Shown: positions 1 to 8,416, counted from the stretch's first letter. The stretch: DNA of 42,348 bases from an uncultured Clostridia bacterium (GCA_944336975.1 CALVLH010000013.1:1-42348); one strand, 5' to 3'. Notes: generated by a model not told the origin, from the letters alone. Translations and numbers: made by a program.

Positions 1-91
1 CGCAACTCTATTTTACCACAGATTTGTATGAACTTCTTTTTTTTCTCAATGTGTTGCACTTAATAGTATAATTCACCAAATACAATAAAAA

Positions 92-110
92 AGCCGACCT
101 GAGGTCGGCT
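92..110 (-). terminator. Intrinsic terminator of the detoxification operon
   Basis: Perfect 8-bp inverted repeat (AGCCGACC / GGTCGGCT, loop TGA) flanked by A-runs on the left and T-runs on the right. It can work in both directions. On the minus strand it follows the glyoxalase gene and is succeeded by a U-tract. The first 90 bases of the window are AT-rich and I see no supported gene in them. Confidence 0.85.
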
Positions 111-133
111 TTTTTCGGCGGGAATTTCCGCGA

Positions 134-502
134 TCAACGCTTGGCGGGGACGATCTCCAACCAGTATCCGTCGGGATCGGTGATGAAATAGATGCCCATT
201 TCGGGATTTTCGAAGGCGATGCAGCCCATTTCGGCGTGTTTTTTGTGCAATCCGTCGTAATCGTCGACGTGGAAGGCGAGGTGGAACTCCTCGTCACCGA
301 GGTCGTACGGCTGTTCGCGGTCGCGCAGCCAGGTGAGTTCGAGCATGAAATCGGTCACGCCGTCCGTCAGAAAGACGATGCGGTATCTCCCGTCGGCGGC
401 GAGAGATTCGTGGTGGAATTTCAATCCGAGCGCTTCTTCGTAAAAGCGCATACTCTTGTCAAGATCGAGCACATTGAAATTGAAATGGTTGAATGTGATC
501 AT
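134..502 (-). CDS. Glyoxalase I-like VOC family protein (lactoylglutathione lyase family)
   Basis: 122 aa, close to the roughly 130 aa of bacterial glyoxalase I. A single glyoxalase/VOC domain of two beta-alpha-beta-beta-beta modules fills the protein. The four metal-ligand positions of E. coli GloA are matched by H6, E55, H74 and E116, and the C-terminal DPDGYWLE motif is typical, so it is probably an active metal-dependent lyase or isomerase acting on thiol-methylglyoxal adducts. The ATG at 502 overlaps the upstream stop as ATGA and has a GGAGGAGT ribosome site. It is the last gene of a four-gene operon with redox enzymes. The true thiol is unknown: many Firmicutes lack glutathione, so bacillithiol or another thiol is possible. 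Confidence 0.85.
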   Translation of the reverse strand: MITFNHFNFNVLDLDKSMRFYEEALGLKFHHESLAADGRYRIVFLTDGVTDFMLELTWLRDREQPYDLGDEEFHLAFHVDDYDGLHKKHAEMGCIAFENPEMGIYFITDPDGYWLEIVPAKR

Positions 503-771
503 AACTCCTCCTTTGCTCCGAGCGCCCTTGCGAACGCTGTGCGGATCTTTTCTTCCGTCGGCACGCCTTCCATGAGTTTTTCCTTGCCCAAAAAGAAGCA
601 GGGAACGTACCGGTAATCGTATGTTTCCGCGATCTCGGGGTGTTCGGTCTCTTCGATCTTTTCCGTTTCCACCTCGCGGAAAGCGGGTTCTTCCTGCATG
701 AGCTGTGCGATGATCTCGTCTGCGCGGCGGCAATGCGGGCAGGTTTTCAGATAAAAATAAGTCAGTTTCAT
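499..771 (-). CDS. Small thioredoxin/glutaredoxin-like protein
   Basis: 90 aa from the ATG at 771. A GTG at 780 would add three residues and overlap the upstream stop as GTGA, so the exact start is undecided. The protein is a single thioredoxin fold with a redox-active CPHC at residues 11-14 following a beta-strand, and the cis-proline in YVPCFF near residue 57. The short length and CPHC look more like glutaredoxin-type or NrdH-like proteins than classical thioredoxin (CGPC). It probably reduces disulfides or mixed thiols in the cytoplasm, perhaps recycling partners of the neighbouring nitroreductase or glyoxalase. It is coupled to the nitroreductase upstream and the glyoxalase downstream. 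Confidence 0.8.
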   Translation of the reverse strand: MKLTYFYLKTCPHCRRADEIIAQLMQEEPAFREVETEKIEETEHPEIAETYDYRYVPCFFLGKEKLMEGVPTEEKIRTAFARALGAKEEL

Positions 772-776
772 GTCAG

Positions 777-1301
777 TCACCCGAGATAGTCCACTTTTGT
801 GACGTCGTTGAAGGGCGTCTTGCGCGGTTCCGGTTTTTTGGTCGCATAGCCGATCGCCGCGGAAGCGACGGGTTTCATCCCTTCGGGGAGATTGAGTTCG
901 CGCAGAAGCGCTTCGTCCGCCGCGACGGCGGCGAGCACGCCGCGGACGTAGAGATTCCCGAGTCCAAGGTCGGTCGCGCAGAGGAGCATATTTTCTACCA
1001 GACAGGCGGTATTCGCGCCCGCGATGTCGCCTTCCTGCGAAGAAGAAACGATGACGAGAAGAGGCGCACCGTGCAAGGGATCGGCGTGTTCGTCGCCCGA
1101 TGCTTTCACTGCCGCAAGGCGGATCTTTTCGAGAAGCGCTTTGTCCTGCAACACCGTGATGCGAAGGGTATCGAAGCGGTGCATCCCGACGGGGGCATAC
1201 AGCGCCGCCTGCACGATCTCATTCACCATCTCTTCGGGAACGCGGTCGGGCAGAAAACTGCGCGTCGATACGCGCGCTCTGATCGCTTGTTTGACTTCCA
1301 T
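777..1301 (-). CDS. Nitroreductase family protein
   Basis: 174 aa, a compact FMN-dependent nitroreductase-like fold. The N-terminal signature (VSTRSFLPDRVPEEMVNEIVQAALYAP) is the usual phosphate/FMN-binding start of the family, and the C-terminus carries the GYATKKPEPRK segment that closes the flavin site. Such enzymes reduce nitro groups, quinones or other electrophiles with NAD(P)H, usually as homodimers. The start codon lies one base after the stop of the aldo/keto reductase and has a strong AAGGAGGA site inside that gene's last codons, so the two are co-translated. The substrate cannot be read from sequence. Confidence 0.88.
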   Translation of the reverse strand: MEVKQAIRARVSTRSFLPDRVPEEMVNEIVQAALYAPVGMHRFDTLRITVLQDKALLEKIRLAAVKASGDEHADPLHGAPLLVIVSSSQEGDIAGANTACLVENMLLCATDLGLGNLYVRGVLAAVAADEALLRELNLPEGMKPVASAAIGYATKKPEPRKTPFNDVTKVDYLG

Positions 1302-1302
1302 A

Positions 1303-2277
1303 TCAGCCGATCCTCCTTACGAACGGTTTATAGTCGAGAATTTGGTCAATGGCGCGGAGCGCGTCGTCGGGGATGACGAACCCGCTTGCCGCAAGGTTGG
1401 AAAGAAGTTGCGAAGGGCGGGACGCGCCCGTGATGACGGAAGAGATCTGTCTGAGGCGCAAGATCCATGCGAGCGCGAGCACGGAGAGGGGAACGCCCAG
1501 GCTTTCCGCGATCGGGATAAGCCGCTCCACCTTGTCGAGGTTTTCTTCGGTGAGCAGATTGTTGATCTGCTTGTCCGCCTGCCATGTCGCGCGCGAGCCT
1601 GCGGGGATGGGTTTTCCCTTGCGGTATTTTCCCGTGAGCAGTCCCTGCGCGAGGGGGGAGAAGGGCACGATGCCGATGCCGTTCTTTTCGCAGATCCCGA
1701 CGATCTCGTCTTCGATGTAGCGGTCCGCCATATTATATTGCGGCTGGATGACGCTCAAAGGGCGCAGGCGGTTTTCTTTGATGACGGAGAGCGCCTCCGC
1801 GATCTGCACGGGCGACCATTCGGATACGCCGTAGTAGAGGATCTTGCCCTGCTGTACGAGGTCGGAAAGCACCTGCATGGTCTCTTCGACGGGCGTGGAC
1901 GGATCGAAGCGGTGGCAGAAGTAGAGGTCGATGTAGTCCACGCGCAGGTTTTTGAGCGATTTGTCGATCTGTTCGATGATGTGTTTGCGGGAAAGCCCCC
2001 AATCGTTGGCGCCCCGCCCGACGGGGAAAAATACCTTGGAGGATACGACGAATTCGTTGCGGGAATGCTCGTTGAGCACCTTGCCGAAGAAGCGTTCCGC
2101 CGCGCCGCCCGAATAAGCGTCTGCGCAGTCGAAGAAGTTCACGCCGTTGTCAAAGGCGGCTTTCACCGTCTCCTTTGCCGTCTGTTCCGCGTCCGTTCCG
2201 CTCAGGTCGGTCACCCAGCTTCCGAGCGCAACTTCGCTGACTTTGAGCCCCCATTTTCCGAGGTTGCGGTATTTCAT
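1303..2277 (-). CDS. Aldo/keto reductase
   Basis: 324 aa, the full length of an AKR of the potassium-channel-beta/YhdN-like group. The catalytic tetrad is visible: D50 and Y55 in FDCADAYSGG, K81 in SSKVF, and H122 in LYFCHRFD. The C-terminal ITGASRPSQL segment matches the NADPH-phosphate binding loop. It should reduce aldehydes or ketones with NADPH in the cytosol. It is the first gene of the operon, with an AAGGAGG site eight bases before the ATG and its own promoter. Together with the nitroreductase, thioredoxin-like protein and glyoxalase it suggests reactive aldehyde/electrophile detoxification; that role is inferred. Confidence 0.92.
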   Translation of the reverse strand: MKYRNLGKWGLKVSEVALGSWVTDLSGTDAEQTAKETVKAAFDNGVNFFDCADAYSGGAAERFFGKVLNEHSRNEFVVSSKVFFPVGRGANDWGLSRKHIIEQIDKSLKNLRVDYIDLYFCHRFDPSTPVEETMQVLSDLVQQGKILYYGVSEWSPVQIAEALSVIKENRLRPLSVIQPQYNMADRYIEDEIVGICEKNGIGIVPFSPLAQGLLTGKYRKGKPIPAGSRATWQADKQINNLLTEENLDKVERLIPIAESLGVPLSVLALAWILRLRQISSVITGASRPSQLLSNLAASGFVIPDDALRAIDQILDYKPFVRRIG

Positions 2278-2313
2278 GGCTCTGTTCCTCCTTATCCCGT
2301 ATATTTCTTTATC

Positions 2314-2342
2314 AATATAGCATAAAACGTAAAAAAAAGCAA
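2314..2342 (-). promoter_or_regulatory. SigA-type promoter of the detoxification operon
   Basis: TTGCTT (2337-2342), 17-bp spacer, extended -10 TGC-TATATT (2314-2319), minus strand. Its -35 box lies inside the terminator hairpin of the antiporter gene. The leader is about 30 nt and contains a strong ribosome site. Confidence 0.6.
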
Positions 2343-2367
2343 ACGGAGAAGCGAAGTTCCGTTTGCT
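2339..2367 (-). terminator. Intrinsic terminator of the antiporter gene
   Basis: Ten-bp perfect stem (AGCAAACGGA at 2339-2348 pairs with TCCGTTTGCT at 2358-2367). On the minus strand it is followed by eight consecutive U. Confidence 0.9.
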
Positions 2368-2384
2368 TTACTTTTATGAAAAGG

Positions 2385-3704
2385 TTAGTGGTGGCTCGCG
2401 CTGCCCGTCGAAGCGGGCGCGGGGAATTCCTCCTGCGTTTCTTCCTGCGGCTGTCCTTCGTCGGAGGAAGGCGGGTTCTTTTTCGCCTCGCGGTTATACG
2501 ACCATTTGAGGAGGATGGGCGTGAGCACGGAAGAGATCAGAATGATGAGGAACACGAAAGGATAGACAGCGGGATTCACGAGACCGCTCTGGACGCCTTT
2601 TTCCGTACAGATGAGCACGACTTCCGCGCGCACCATCATGCCGAGTCCGACGCGGAAGGAGTCGTGATTGCTGAAACGGCAGATCTTCGCGCCGACGCCG
2701 CAGCCGACCAGCTTTCCGAGCAACGCGACGACGACATAGACCACGCCGAACGCGAGGAAGGAAAGGGTGATGCCGCTGAAATCGAGGTTCATGCCGATAT
2801 TCGCGAAGAAGATGGGCGAGAAGAACAGGTATCCCATCTGATCGACTTTGGACTCGACGTAAGGCGTTTCGCTGAGCGTGCCTCCGAGCAGGATGCCCGC
2901 GATATATGCGCCCGTGATGTCCGCGACGCCAAAGATCTTCTCCGCGACGTAAGCATAGATAAAGCATACGGTGAGGGAGAGGATGGGAACGCGGCGGTTA
3001 TGCGGCGCTTTGCGCTCCATGATGTCGAAGAGTTTTCTCAGCCCGATGCCGAGCGCGATCGCGATGACGAAGAAGAGGATGATCTTGATGATGACCATTC
3101 CCGCGTTGGGGCTGAACCAGCTCCAACCGACTTCCGTTCCGCTCTCCGCGCCGGAGGCAAATCCGGTGAGGACGGAAAGGATGACGATTCCAATGACGTC
3201 GTCGATGACCGCCGCCGCAACGATGGACGTCCCGACTTTGGTGTTCAGTTTTCCCATCTCTTTGAGCACCGCGACGGTGACGGAGACGGAGGTCGCCGTC
3301 AGGATCGCGCCGTAGAAGAGGTGTTGCAGCATACTTTCCGCAGGGAAGAACAGCCACGAAGCGAGAAATCCGAGGAGCATGGGGCAGACGACGCCCATCG
3401 TCGTGATGACGACGGAAGCGACTCCCGCCTGTTTGAGGTCTTTCAGGTCGGTCCCGAGTCCCGCCGAGAACATGATGAGCACGACGCCGATCTTAGACAT
3501 GATCGAAAGCGCATTCAGGACATAGTCGCTGAACAGGGCGTTCTGAAGGGGTTCCCAAGGGATATATTTGAGAAGTCCGATCAGGATGCCGGCGACCAGC
3601 ATACCGATGACCGCAGGCATTCCGATCTTGTGCGAGCCGAGACCGAGAAGTTTGGACAGGCACAGGATGAGCGCGAGCGGCAATAACAATTCAAAGGGTT
3701 CCAT
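2385..3704 (-). CDS. Cation:proton antiporter, CPA2 (KefB/GerN/NapA-like) membrane protein
   Basis: 439 aa with about 12 hydrophobic segments across residues 1-410 and a short charged tail (SSDEGQPQEETQEE) at the end. The AAAVIDDVIGIVIL segment carries the paired acidic residues (DD) typical of Na+/H+ or K+/H+ exchangers of the CPA2 family, and ITGAYIAGILLGG and RAEVVLI are further family signatures. There is no regulatory TrkA-N domain, so it is the short form. It should exchange Na+ or K+ for protons at the plasma membrane. The ATG at 3704 is chosen over upstream alternatives because AGGAAG precedes it by eight bases and the membrane domain starts there. It is transcribed alone, between its own promoter and terminator. 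Confidence 0.88.
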   Translation of the reverse strand: MEPFELLLPLALILCLSKLLGLGSHKIGMPAVIGMLVAGILIGLLKYIPWEPLQNALFSDYVLNALSIMSKIGVVLIMFSAGLGTDLKDLKQAGVASVVITTMGVVCPMLLGFLASWLFFPAESMLQHLFYGAILTATSVSVTVAVLKEMGKLNTKVGTSIVAAAVIDDVIGIVILSVLTGFASGAESGTEVGWSWFSPNAGMVIIKIILFFVIAIALGIGLRKLFDIMERKAPHNRRVPILSLTVCFIYAYVAEKIFGVADITGAYIAGILLGGTLSETPYVESKVDQMGYLFFSPIFFANIGMNLDFSGITLSFLAFGVVYVVVALLGKLVGCGVGAKICRFSNHDSFRVGLGMMVRAEVVLICTEKGVQSGLVNPAVYPFVFLIILISSVLTPILLKWSYNREAKKNPPSSDEGQPQEETQEEFPAPASTGSASHH

Positions 3705-3786
3705 GAAAATACTTCCTGTAAAAATGTAGTTTGACGTTCCGTCCCCGTTGCGCACGCGCATACGCCTGCGTGAAAGGACAAATGCT

Positions 3787-3815
3787 ATTATACATCTTGT
3801 GTGCGGGAAAAGCAA
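3787..3815 (-). promoter_or_regulatory. SigA-type promoter of the antiporter gene
   Basis: TTGCTT (3810-3815), 17-bp spacer, TATAAT (3787-3792) on the minus strand. It predicts a 5' leader of about 75 nt. I recognise no riboswitch in that leader. Confidence 0.75.
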
Positions 3816-3935
3816 CCCATTTTAAAAAAATAATTGCGCTTTGTTGCGTGTTTTTCCGCATTTGCGACGGGGAAGCGCGTCCCGTCGCCGCGCAAGGACG
3901 TTCTGAAATCGAAATGGGCAATTTTCCGTAATTGC

Positions 3936-3964
3936 TTGTCATTTTGCTCGAATCATGGTATAAT
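3936..3964 (+). promoter_or_regulatory. SigA-type promoter of mrnC-rlmB-sigH
   Basis: TTGTCA (3936-3941), 17-bp spacer, TATAAT (3959-3964). The predicted start near 3971 leaves only about nine leader bases before the mrnC ATG at 3980. The 70 bases before the promoter hold no gene. Confidence 0.8.
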
Positions 3965-3979
3965 ATACGGAAGAACAGA

Positions 3980-4393
3980 ATGCGGAGCGAAAGGCAGTTG
4001 TTTTCCATTTTGCAGCCGCTCGAAAAAGAGCGCGTCAGACAAATGAATCCCGTCGTGCTCGCCTTTGTCGGCGATGCGGCTTATACCCTCTATGTGCGGC
4101 AGAAGCTCGTTTCCGAGAGCGGATACAAGACGGGCGAGCTCAACAAGCGGGCGTCCGCTTTTGTCTCCGCGCACGGACAGAGCGATCTTTTAGACCGCAT
4201 CCTTCCGCTTCTGACGGAGGAAGAGGCGGACATCTATCGCCGCGGCAGGAACGCGAAAAAGCCGACCAGATCCAAAAACGCTTCTCCTGCGGAATATAAC
4301 CGCTCGACGGGGCTGGAAGCGGTCGTCGGATATTTATACCTGACGGGCGATCTCGATCGGATCGACCGCCTGTTCTTCGGAGGAGAAGCATGA
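3980..4393 (+). CDS. mrnC: Mini-ribonuclease III
   Basis: 137 aa, matching the 130-145 aa of Mini-III, which is an RNase III catalytic domain without the double-stranded RNA-binding domain. It matures the ends of 23S rRNA precursors. Visible signatures are NPVVLAFVGDAAY with the catalytic D32, the basic RGRNAKKPTRSK loop, and YNRSTGLEAVVGYLYL near the C-terminus with the second catalytic acidic residue. The ATG at 3980 is preferred because a longer reading would start inside the promoter, and the FSILQPLEKERVRQM lead-in looks like other clostridial Mini-III. The stop overlaps the rlmB start as ATGA. The order mrnC-rlmB-sigH is the same as in Bacillus. Confidence 0.93.
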   Translation: MRSERQLFSILQPLEKERVRQMNPVVLAFVGDAAYTLYVRQKLVSESGYKTGELNKRASAFVSAHGQSDLLDRILPLLTEEEADIYRRGRNAKKPTRSKNASPAEYNRSTGLEAVVGYLYLTGDLDRIDRLFFGGEA

Positions 4394-5100
4394 AAGCGGA
4401 AGGAAGGAACGCCGTTCTCGAATTGCTGAAAACGGATAAAAATATCGATAAGATCTTGCTGGAAAAGAACGCGCAGGGCGTTCTTGCCAAGATTTTTGCG
4501 GAGGCGCGCAAGCGCAACATCCGCGTGCAGTTCGTGGATAAGGCGGTGCTCGACAAGGAAAGTCCGACCAAACGCCATCAGGGCGTGATCGCGTTCACGA
4601 CCGATTACGAATACGCCGACCTCTTCGACATGGTCGGCAAAGACGAGAGCCTCATCGTCCTGTGCGACGGGATCGAGGACGTGCATAATCTGGGCAGCAT
4701 CATCCGCGTGGCGGAGTGCGCGGGCGCGGATGGCGTGGTCATCCCCAAGGCGAACGGCGCGTCCGTCACCGAGGCGGTCATCCGCATTTCGGCGGGGGCG
4801 GCGGAACACATGAAAGTCGCAAAAGTGCCGTCGGTCAATTACGCAGTGGACGAACTCAAAAAACTCGGCTATTGGGTATACGCCCTCGAAGCGGGCGGGG
4901 AGAGCATTTACGATACTTCCCTGACGGGGAAGGTCGCCCTCGTGGTGGGCGGTGAGGACAGCGGAGTCAAACGCCTTACGCGCGAAAAGTGCGACAAAGT
5001 GCTTTCTCTGCCGCTGTTCGGCAAAGTCAATTCGCTCAACGCGTCCGTCGCGCTCGGCATTGCGGCTTATGAGGTGGTCCGTGCAAGAGAAGGAAAATAA
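4390..5100 (+). CDS. rlmB: 23S rRNA (guanosine-2'-O)-methyltransferase, TrmH/SpoU family
   Basis: 236 aa. Residues 1-75 form the small substrate-binding domain of TrmH/RlmB proteins, and residues 85-236 the knotted SPOUT methyltransferase. The three SpoU motifs are present: DGIEDVHNLGSIIR, VVGGEDSGV and LPLFGKVNSLNASVALGIA. RlmB uses S-adenosylmethionine to 2'-O-methylate G2251 (E. coli numbering) in the peptidyl-transferase P loop. It is fused by overlap to mrnC upstream, and the sigH start lies inside its 3' end, so all three are co-expressed. Assignment to RlmB rather than another TrmH member rests on gene context. Confidence 0.9.
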   Translation: MKAEGRNAVLELLKTDKNIDKILLEKNAQGVLAKIFAEARKRNIRVQFVDKAVLDKESPTKRHQGVIAFTTDYEYADLFDMVGKDESLIVLCDGIEDVHNLGSIIRVAECAGADGVVIPKANGASVTEAVIRISAGAAEHMKVAKVPSVNYAVDELKKLGYWVYALEAGGESIYDTSLTGKVALVVGGEDSGVKRLTREKCDKVLSLPLFGKVNSLNASVALGIAAYEVVRAREGK

Positions 5101-5662
5101 CGCAAAGACAGACGAACAGCTCGTTGCCGCTGCGCAGGAAGGAAACGCTTCCGCGGCAGAAACGCTGCTGTATCGCTATAAAAACGCCGTGCGCGCCCGC
5201 GCGAGAGGGTTCTTCCTTGCGGGCGGGGAGACGGACGATCTCATCCAGGAAGGGATGGTGGGATTGTATGCGGCGATCGGGGATTACCGCCCCGAATCGG
5301 GCAAGAGTTTCAAAAACTTTGCCTATCTGTGCGTGACCCGCCGCATTCTCGACGCGGTCAAGGGCTCGTCGCGGCAGAAGAACGTCCCGCTCAATAATTA
5401 TGTTTCCATTTTCGATCCCGACTTTGACGATAAATCGGGAGACGAAAGTCCCGAGGATACGCTCATCACGACCGAGTCCCGCGCGGAGTTTTGGGTGAAG
5501 ATCGGCAAAGCACTTTCCGATTTCGAGTTCCGCGTGATGGCGATGTATCTCGAAGGCATGAGCTATGCGCAGATCTGCGAGGCGACGGGCAAGGACGTGA
5601 AGAGCGTCGACAACGCGATCCAGCGTTCCAAAAAGAAATTACAGCGCGTTTACGGCGGCTGA
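5081..5662 (+). CDS. sigH: RNA polymerase sigma factor of the SigH (Spo0H) family
   Basis: 193 aa from a GTG at 5081, which has GAGG six bases upstream and overlaps the end of rlmB by 20 bases. Region 2 is intact (DDLIQEGMVGLYAAIGDY, FKNFAYLCVTRRILDAVK), and the following RQKNVPLNNYVSI is diagnostic of SigH. Region 4 ends in MSYAQICEATGKDVKSVDNAIQRSKKKL. SigH drives early stationary-phase and sporulation genes; its position after mrnC-rlmB is the same as in Bacillus, except that the ribosome-dependent nuclease gene rae1/yacP is missing between them. With yabP, yabQ and cwlD elsewhere in the window it supports a sporulating organism. Confidence 0.93.
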   Translation: MQEKENNAKTDEQLVAAAQEGNASAAETLLYRYKNAVRARARGFFLAGGETDDLIQEGMVGLYAAIGDYRPESGKSFKNFAYLCVTRRILDAVKGSSRQKNVPLNNYVSIFDPDFDDKSGDESPEDTLITTESRAEFWVKIGKALSDFEFRVMAMYLEGMSYAQICEATGKDVKSVDNAIQRSKKKLQRVYGG

Positions 5663-5673
5663 GAGGAGGAAAT

Positions 5674-7473
5674 ATGGCGCACTTATCCCTATATCGCGCG
5701 TTCCGTCCCGATACCTTCGACAAGATGGTGCGGCAGGAGCACGTGGTGCGCATCCTGAAAAATCAGATCGGAACGGACGCGGTCGGGCACGCGTATCTCT
5801 TCTGCGGTCCGCGCGGCACGGGCAAGACGAGCGTCGCCCGCATTTTTGCGCGCGCGGTCAACTGCGAGCGTCCCGAAAACGGCTCGCCCTGCGGGAAGTG
5901 CGCGACCTGCCGCGCGCTGTCGGAAGGAGGAAATCTCGACGTCGTCGAGATCGACGCCGCGTCCAACAACGGCGTCAACGAGATGCGCGACCTGCGCGAA
6001 AAGGTGCAGTATCCCCCCGTGTCGGGCAGATATAAAGTTTACATCATCGACGAAGTGCACATGCTGACGGACAGCGCGTTCAACGCGCTGTTGAAGACGC
6101 TGGAAGAACCGCCGCGGCACGCGATCTTCATCCTCGCGACGACCGAGCCGCAGAAGATCCCAGCGACCATCCTCTCGCGCTGTATGCGGTTGGATTTCAA
6201 GCTCATCCCCGAAGAGGACCTCGAAGCGCACCTCAAACGCGTATTGAAGGAGATCGGGAAGGAATACGACGACGAGGCGGTCGCGGCGATCGCCCGCGCG
6301 GGCGCGGGAAGCGACAGAGATATGCTCTCCATCGCGGAGATGTGCATATCCTATTCGGATAAACTTACCTATGAAAGCGTGACCGCGGTGCTCGGCACGG
6401 CGGATTTTTACGAGATGTGCGCGCTGGGCGGCGCGATTCTGTCGGCGGATACCGCCGCCGCGCTGGATAAGACGGAGAAGATCCTGTCGGAAGGAAAGTC
6501 GGTCGGCGTGCTTTGCCGCGATATTCTGCAATTCCTCAATCAGGTCGCCGTCGTGCGCGCGTGCAGGAATGCGGAACGCATCCTTTCTCTGCCCAAAGAG
6601 ATGTTTGCGGCGATCGGAAAGGTCGCGGAAGGCGCGGACGGGCACGCCGTGCTCCGCGCGACGGAGGTCTTTGCGAAAGCGGAGACCGATCTCCGTTTCG
6701 CCTCTTCGCCGCGCATCTGCCTGGAAACGGCGGTCGTGCGCTCGGCGACGCCCGCCGCCGATTACGACATCGACGCGCTCCTCGCGCGCGTGAACGAGCT
6801 GGAACGGCAGGTCGCCGCGCTTTCGCAGGGGAAAGTTTCCGTCCGTGCAGACGCCGTTTCGGAGCCGCCCGTCAAGGCGGCTGAGCCGCAAACGAGCGCG
6901 CCGCGCGAAGAGGACGGGGAGTTCCCCACCGAAGAGCCGCAGTTCGAAGAGGCATATTTTTCTTACGACGAGCCGCCGCGGCAGCCCGCCCGACGGGCAA
7001 AAGCGCCTTCGGCGCAAGCGGCGCAGCGGGCGCCCGAAGCGCCTCGTCCCGCTGTCGGAAAAGAAGCGTCCGAAGCGTCCCGTCCGCCTCGTCCCGCCGA
7101 GGACGTCGCGCCCCCGAGTCCCGCGCAGACGCCCGTTCCGACGGCGCCCGCGGAAGGAGAGCAGGACGCGCAGACTGCGTTCGGCAGATTCATGCGCACC
7201 CTGCGCAAGACCAGCCGCAACGGCGTGCTGTTCACCATGTGTTCCGATCTGGAAGCGGCGTTCGAGGGCAACGTCCTCGTGCTGACGACGGACAGCGAGA
7301 CGGTGTTCCGCTCGCTCGGCAGGGAAGAGCACCGCGCGGTGATGGCGCAGGCGTTCGCCCAGGTGGGCGTGAGCGATTTCGTCGTCCGCATGAGAGCGAA
7401 GGCGCAGGACGACAAAAAAGGGTTGGAACAGTTGAAACGGGACTTTCCCGATTATCCCATCGAAGTGAAATAA
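5674..7473 (+). CDS. dnaX: DNA polymerase III subunits gamma/tau
   Basis: 599 aa. The clamp-loader ATPase shows Walker A at 45-52 (GPRGTGKT), zinc cysteines C64, C73, C76 and C79, Walker B DEVH at 126-129, and the SRC motif with the arginine finger at 168-170. A collar domain follows to about residue 370. Residues about 410-530 are a Pro/Ala/Arg/Glu-rich disordered linker, and the last 90 residues form a small folded C-terminal domain. DnaX assembles the clamp loader and tethers the replicative polymerase. The ATG has GAGGAGG eight bases upstream; a longer reading would run through the sigH gene. It sits in the conserved dnaX-ybaB-recR cluster. Confidence 0.96.
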   Translation: MAHLSLYRAFRPDTFDKMVRQEHVVRILKNQIGTDAVGHAYLFCGPRGTGKTSVARIFARAVNCERPENGSPCGKCATCRALSEGGNLDVVEIDAASNNGVNEMRDLREKVQYPPVSGRYKVYIIDEVHMLTDSAFNALLKTLEEPPRHAIFILATTEPQKIPATILSRCMRLDFKLIPEEDLEAHLKRVLKEIGKEYDDEAVAAIARAGAGSDRDMLSIAEMCISYSDKLTYESVTAVLGTADFYEMCALGGAILSADTAAALDKTEKILSEGKSVGVLCRDILQFLNQVAVVRACRNAERILSLPKEMFAAIGKVAEGADGHAVLRATEVFAKAETDLRFASSPRICLETAVVRSATPAADYDIDALLARVNELERQVAALSQGKVSVRADAVSEPPVKAAEPQTSAPREEDGEFPTEEPQFEEAYFSYDEPPRQPARRAKAPSAQAAQRAPEAPRPAVGKEASEASRPPRPAEDVAPPSPAQTPVPTAPAEGEQDAQTAFGRFMRTLRKTSRNGVLFTMCSDLEAAFEGNVLVLTTDSETVFRSLGREEHRAVMAQAFAQVGVSDFVVRMRAKAQDDKKGLEQLKRDFPDYPIEVK

Positions 7474-7483
7474 AGGAGGCAAT

Positions 7484-7822
7484 ATGGCGAATTTCGGAAA
7501 AGGCGGCATGGGCGGCGGAATGCAGAACCTCATGAAGCAGGCGCAGAAGATGCAGGAAGAGATGCAGGAGATGGAAAAACTCCTCGACGAGTGGGAGATC
7601 GTCGGCACGGCGGGCGGCGAAGCGGTCGTCGTGTACATGAATGCGAAGAAGATCATCGACGGGATTGAGATCGACAAAGAGGTCATCGACCCCGAGGACG
7701 AAGAGATGCTTGAAGACCTCGTCATGGCGGCGATCCAGGACGGATACAAGAAGGCGGACGAAGTATATAAGGAAAAGATGTCCAAATTCGGCGGCATGGG
7801 CGGCATGGGAGGACTGCTGTAA
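7484..7822 (+). CDS. ebfC: YbaB/EbfC family nucleoid-associated protein
   Basis: 112 aa, normal for this family. The N-terminus is Gly/Met-rich (GKGGMGGGMQNLMKQAQKMQ) and leads into the characteristic long amphipathic helix. The middle (VGTAGGEAVVVYMNAKKIIDGIEID) is the conserved beta-sheet core, and the C-terminus returns to a Gly/Met-rich tail. The proteins form tweezer-like dimers that bind DNA. The gene stands between dnaX and recR, its usual place, with an AAAGGAGG site, 10 bases after dnaX, and it abuts recR directly. Confidence 0.95.
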   Translation: MANFGKGGMGGGMQNLMKQAQKMQEEMQEMEKLLDEWEIVGTAGGEAVVVYMNAKKIIDGIEIDKEVIDPEDEEMLEDLVMAAIQDGYKKADEVYKEKMSKFGGMGGMGGLL

Positions 7823-8416
7823 GTGGAAGTATTCATCGAACCCATCGGCAGACTGATGAACGAGTTTTCCAAACTGCCGGGCGTGGGGAAAAAGACGGCG
7901 CAGAGATATGCCTACCGCGTCATCAATATGTCGGAAGGGGAAGCGCGCGCGTTCGCGGAAGCCATCCTCAACGTCAAAAAGAAGGTGCGCTATTGCAAGG
8001 TGTGCGGAAATTTTACCGAAGAGGAAGAGTGCGAGATCTGCAAGACGCGCGACAAGAGCGTCATCTGCGTGGTCAAAGAGCCCAAGGACGTCATCGCGCT
8101 GGAAAAATTGCACGAATATAAGGGCGTGTATCACGTCCTGCACGGAGTCATCGATCCGATGAACGGCGTGTCGCCCAACGATATCCGCATCAGAGAGCTG
8201 TTGGGCAGGATCGGCGAGGGAAACGTGAAGGAAGTCATCATGGCGACCAATCCCGACGTCGAGGGGGAAGCGACGGCGATGTATATCGCAAAACTTTTAA
8301 AACCGCTGGGCGTGACCGTCACGCGGCTCGCGCACGGCATTCCCATCGGCTCGGAACTCGAATATACGGACGAGGTCACGCTCGCCCGCGCGCTGCTCGA
8401 CCGCAAACAGATCTGA
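7823..8416 (+). CDS. recR: Recombination mediator protein RecR
   Basis: 197 aa, the standard RecR length. It has the helix-hairpin-helix [13 protein letters not shown] at about 18-30, a four-cysteine zinc finger (C58, C61, C70, C73), and a Toprim domain beginning [14 protein letters not shown]. RecR acts with RecO and RecF to load RecA on gapped DNA. The start is a GTG that follows the ebfC stop without a gap, with GGAGG (7808-7812) ten bases upstream. A GTG start directly after a stop suggests translational coupling. Confidence 0.96.
   Translation: MEVFIEPIGRLMNEFSKLPGVGKKTAQRYAYRVINMSEGEARAFAEAILNVKKKVRYCKVCGNFTEEEECEICKTRDKSVICVVKEPKDVIALEKLHEYKGVYHVLHGVIDPMNGVSPNDIRIRELLGRIGEGNVKEVIMATNPDVEGEATAMYIAKLLKPLGVTVTRLAHGIPIGSELEYTDEVTLARALLDRKQI

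Noticed and set aside
1-91. TATAAT at 67-72 near the left edge
   Set aside because: No -35 box at a sensible distance on either strand and no gene to serve inside the window.
7412-7420. A-rich slippery-looking sequence near the end of dnaX
   Set aside because: The phase is C AAA AAA G, not X XXY YYZ, and it is 20 codons from the stop, so it would not give a gamma-type product like that of E. coli.
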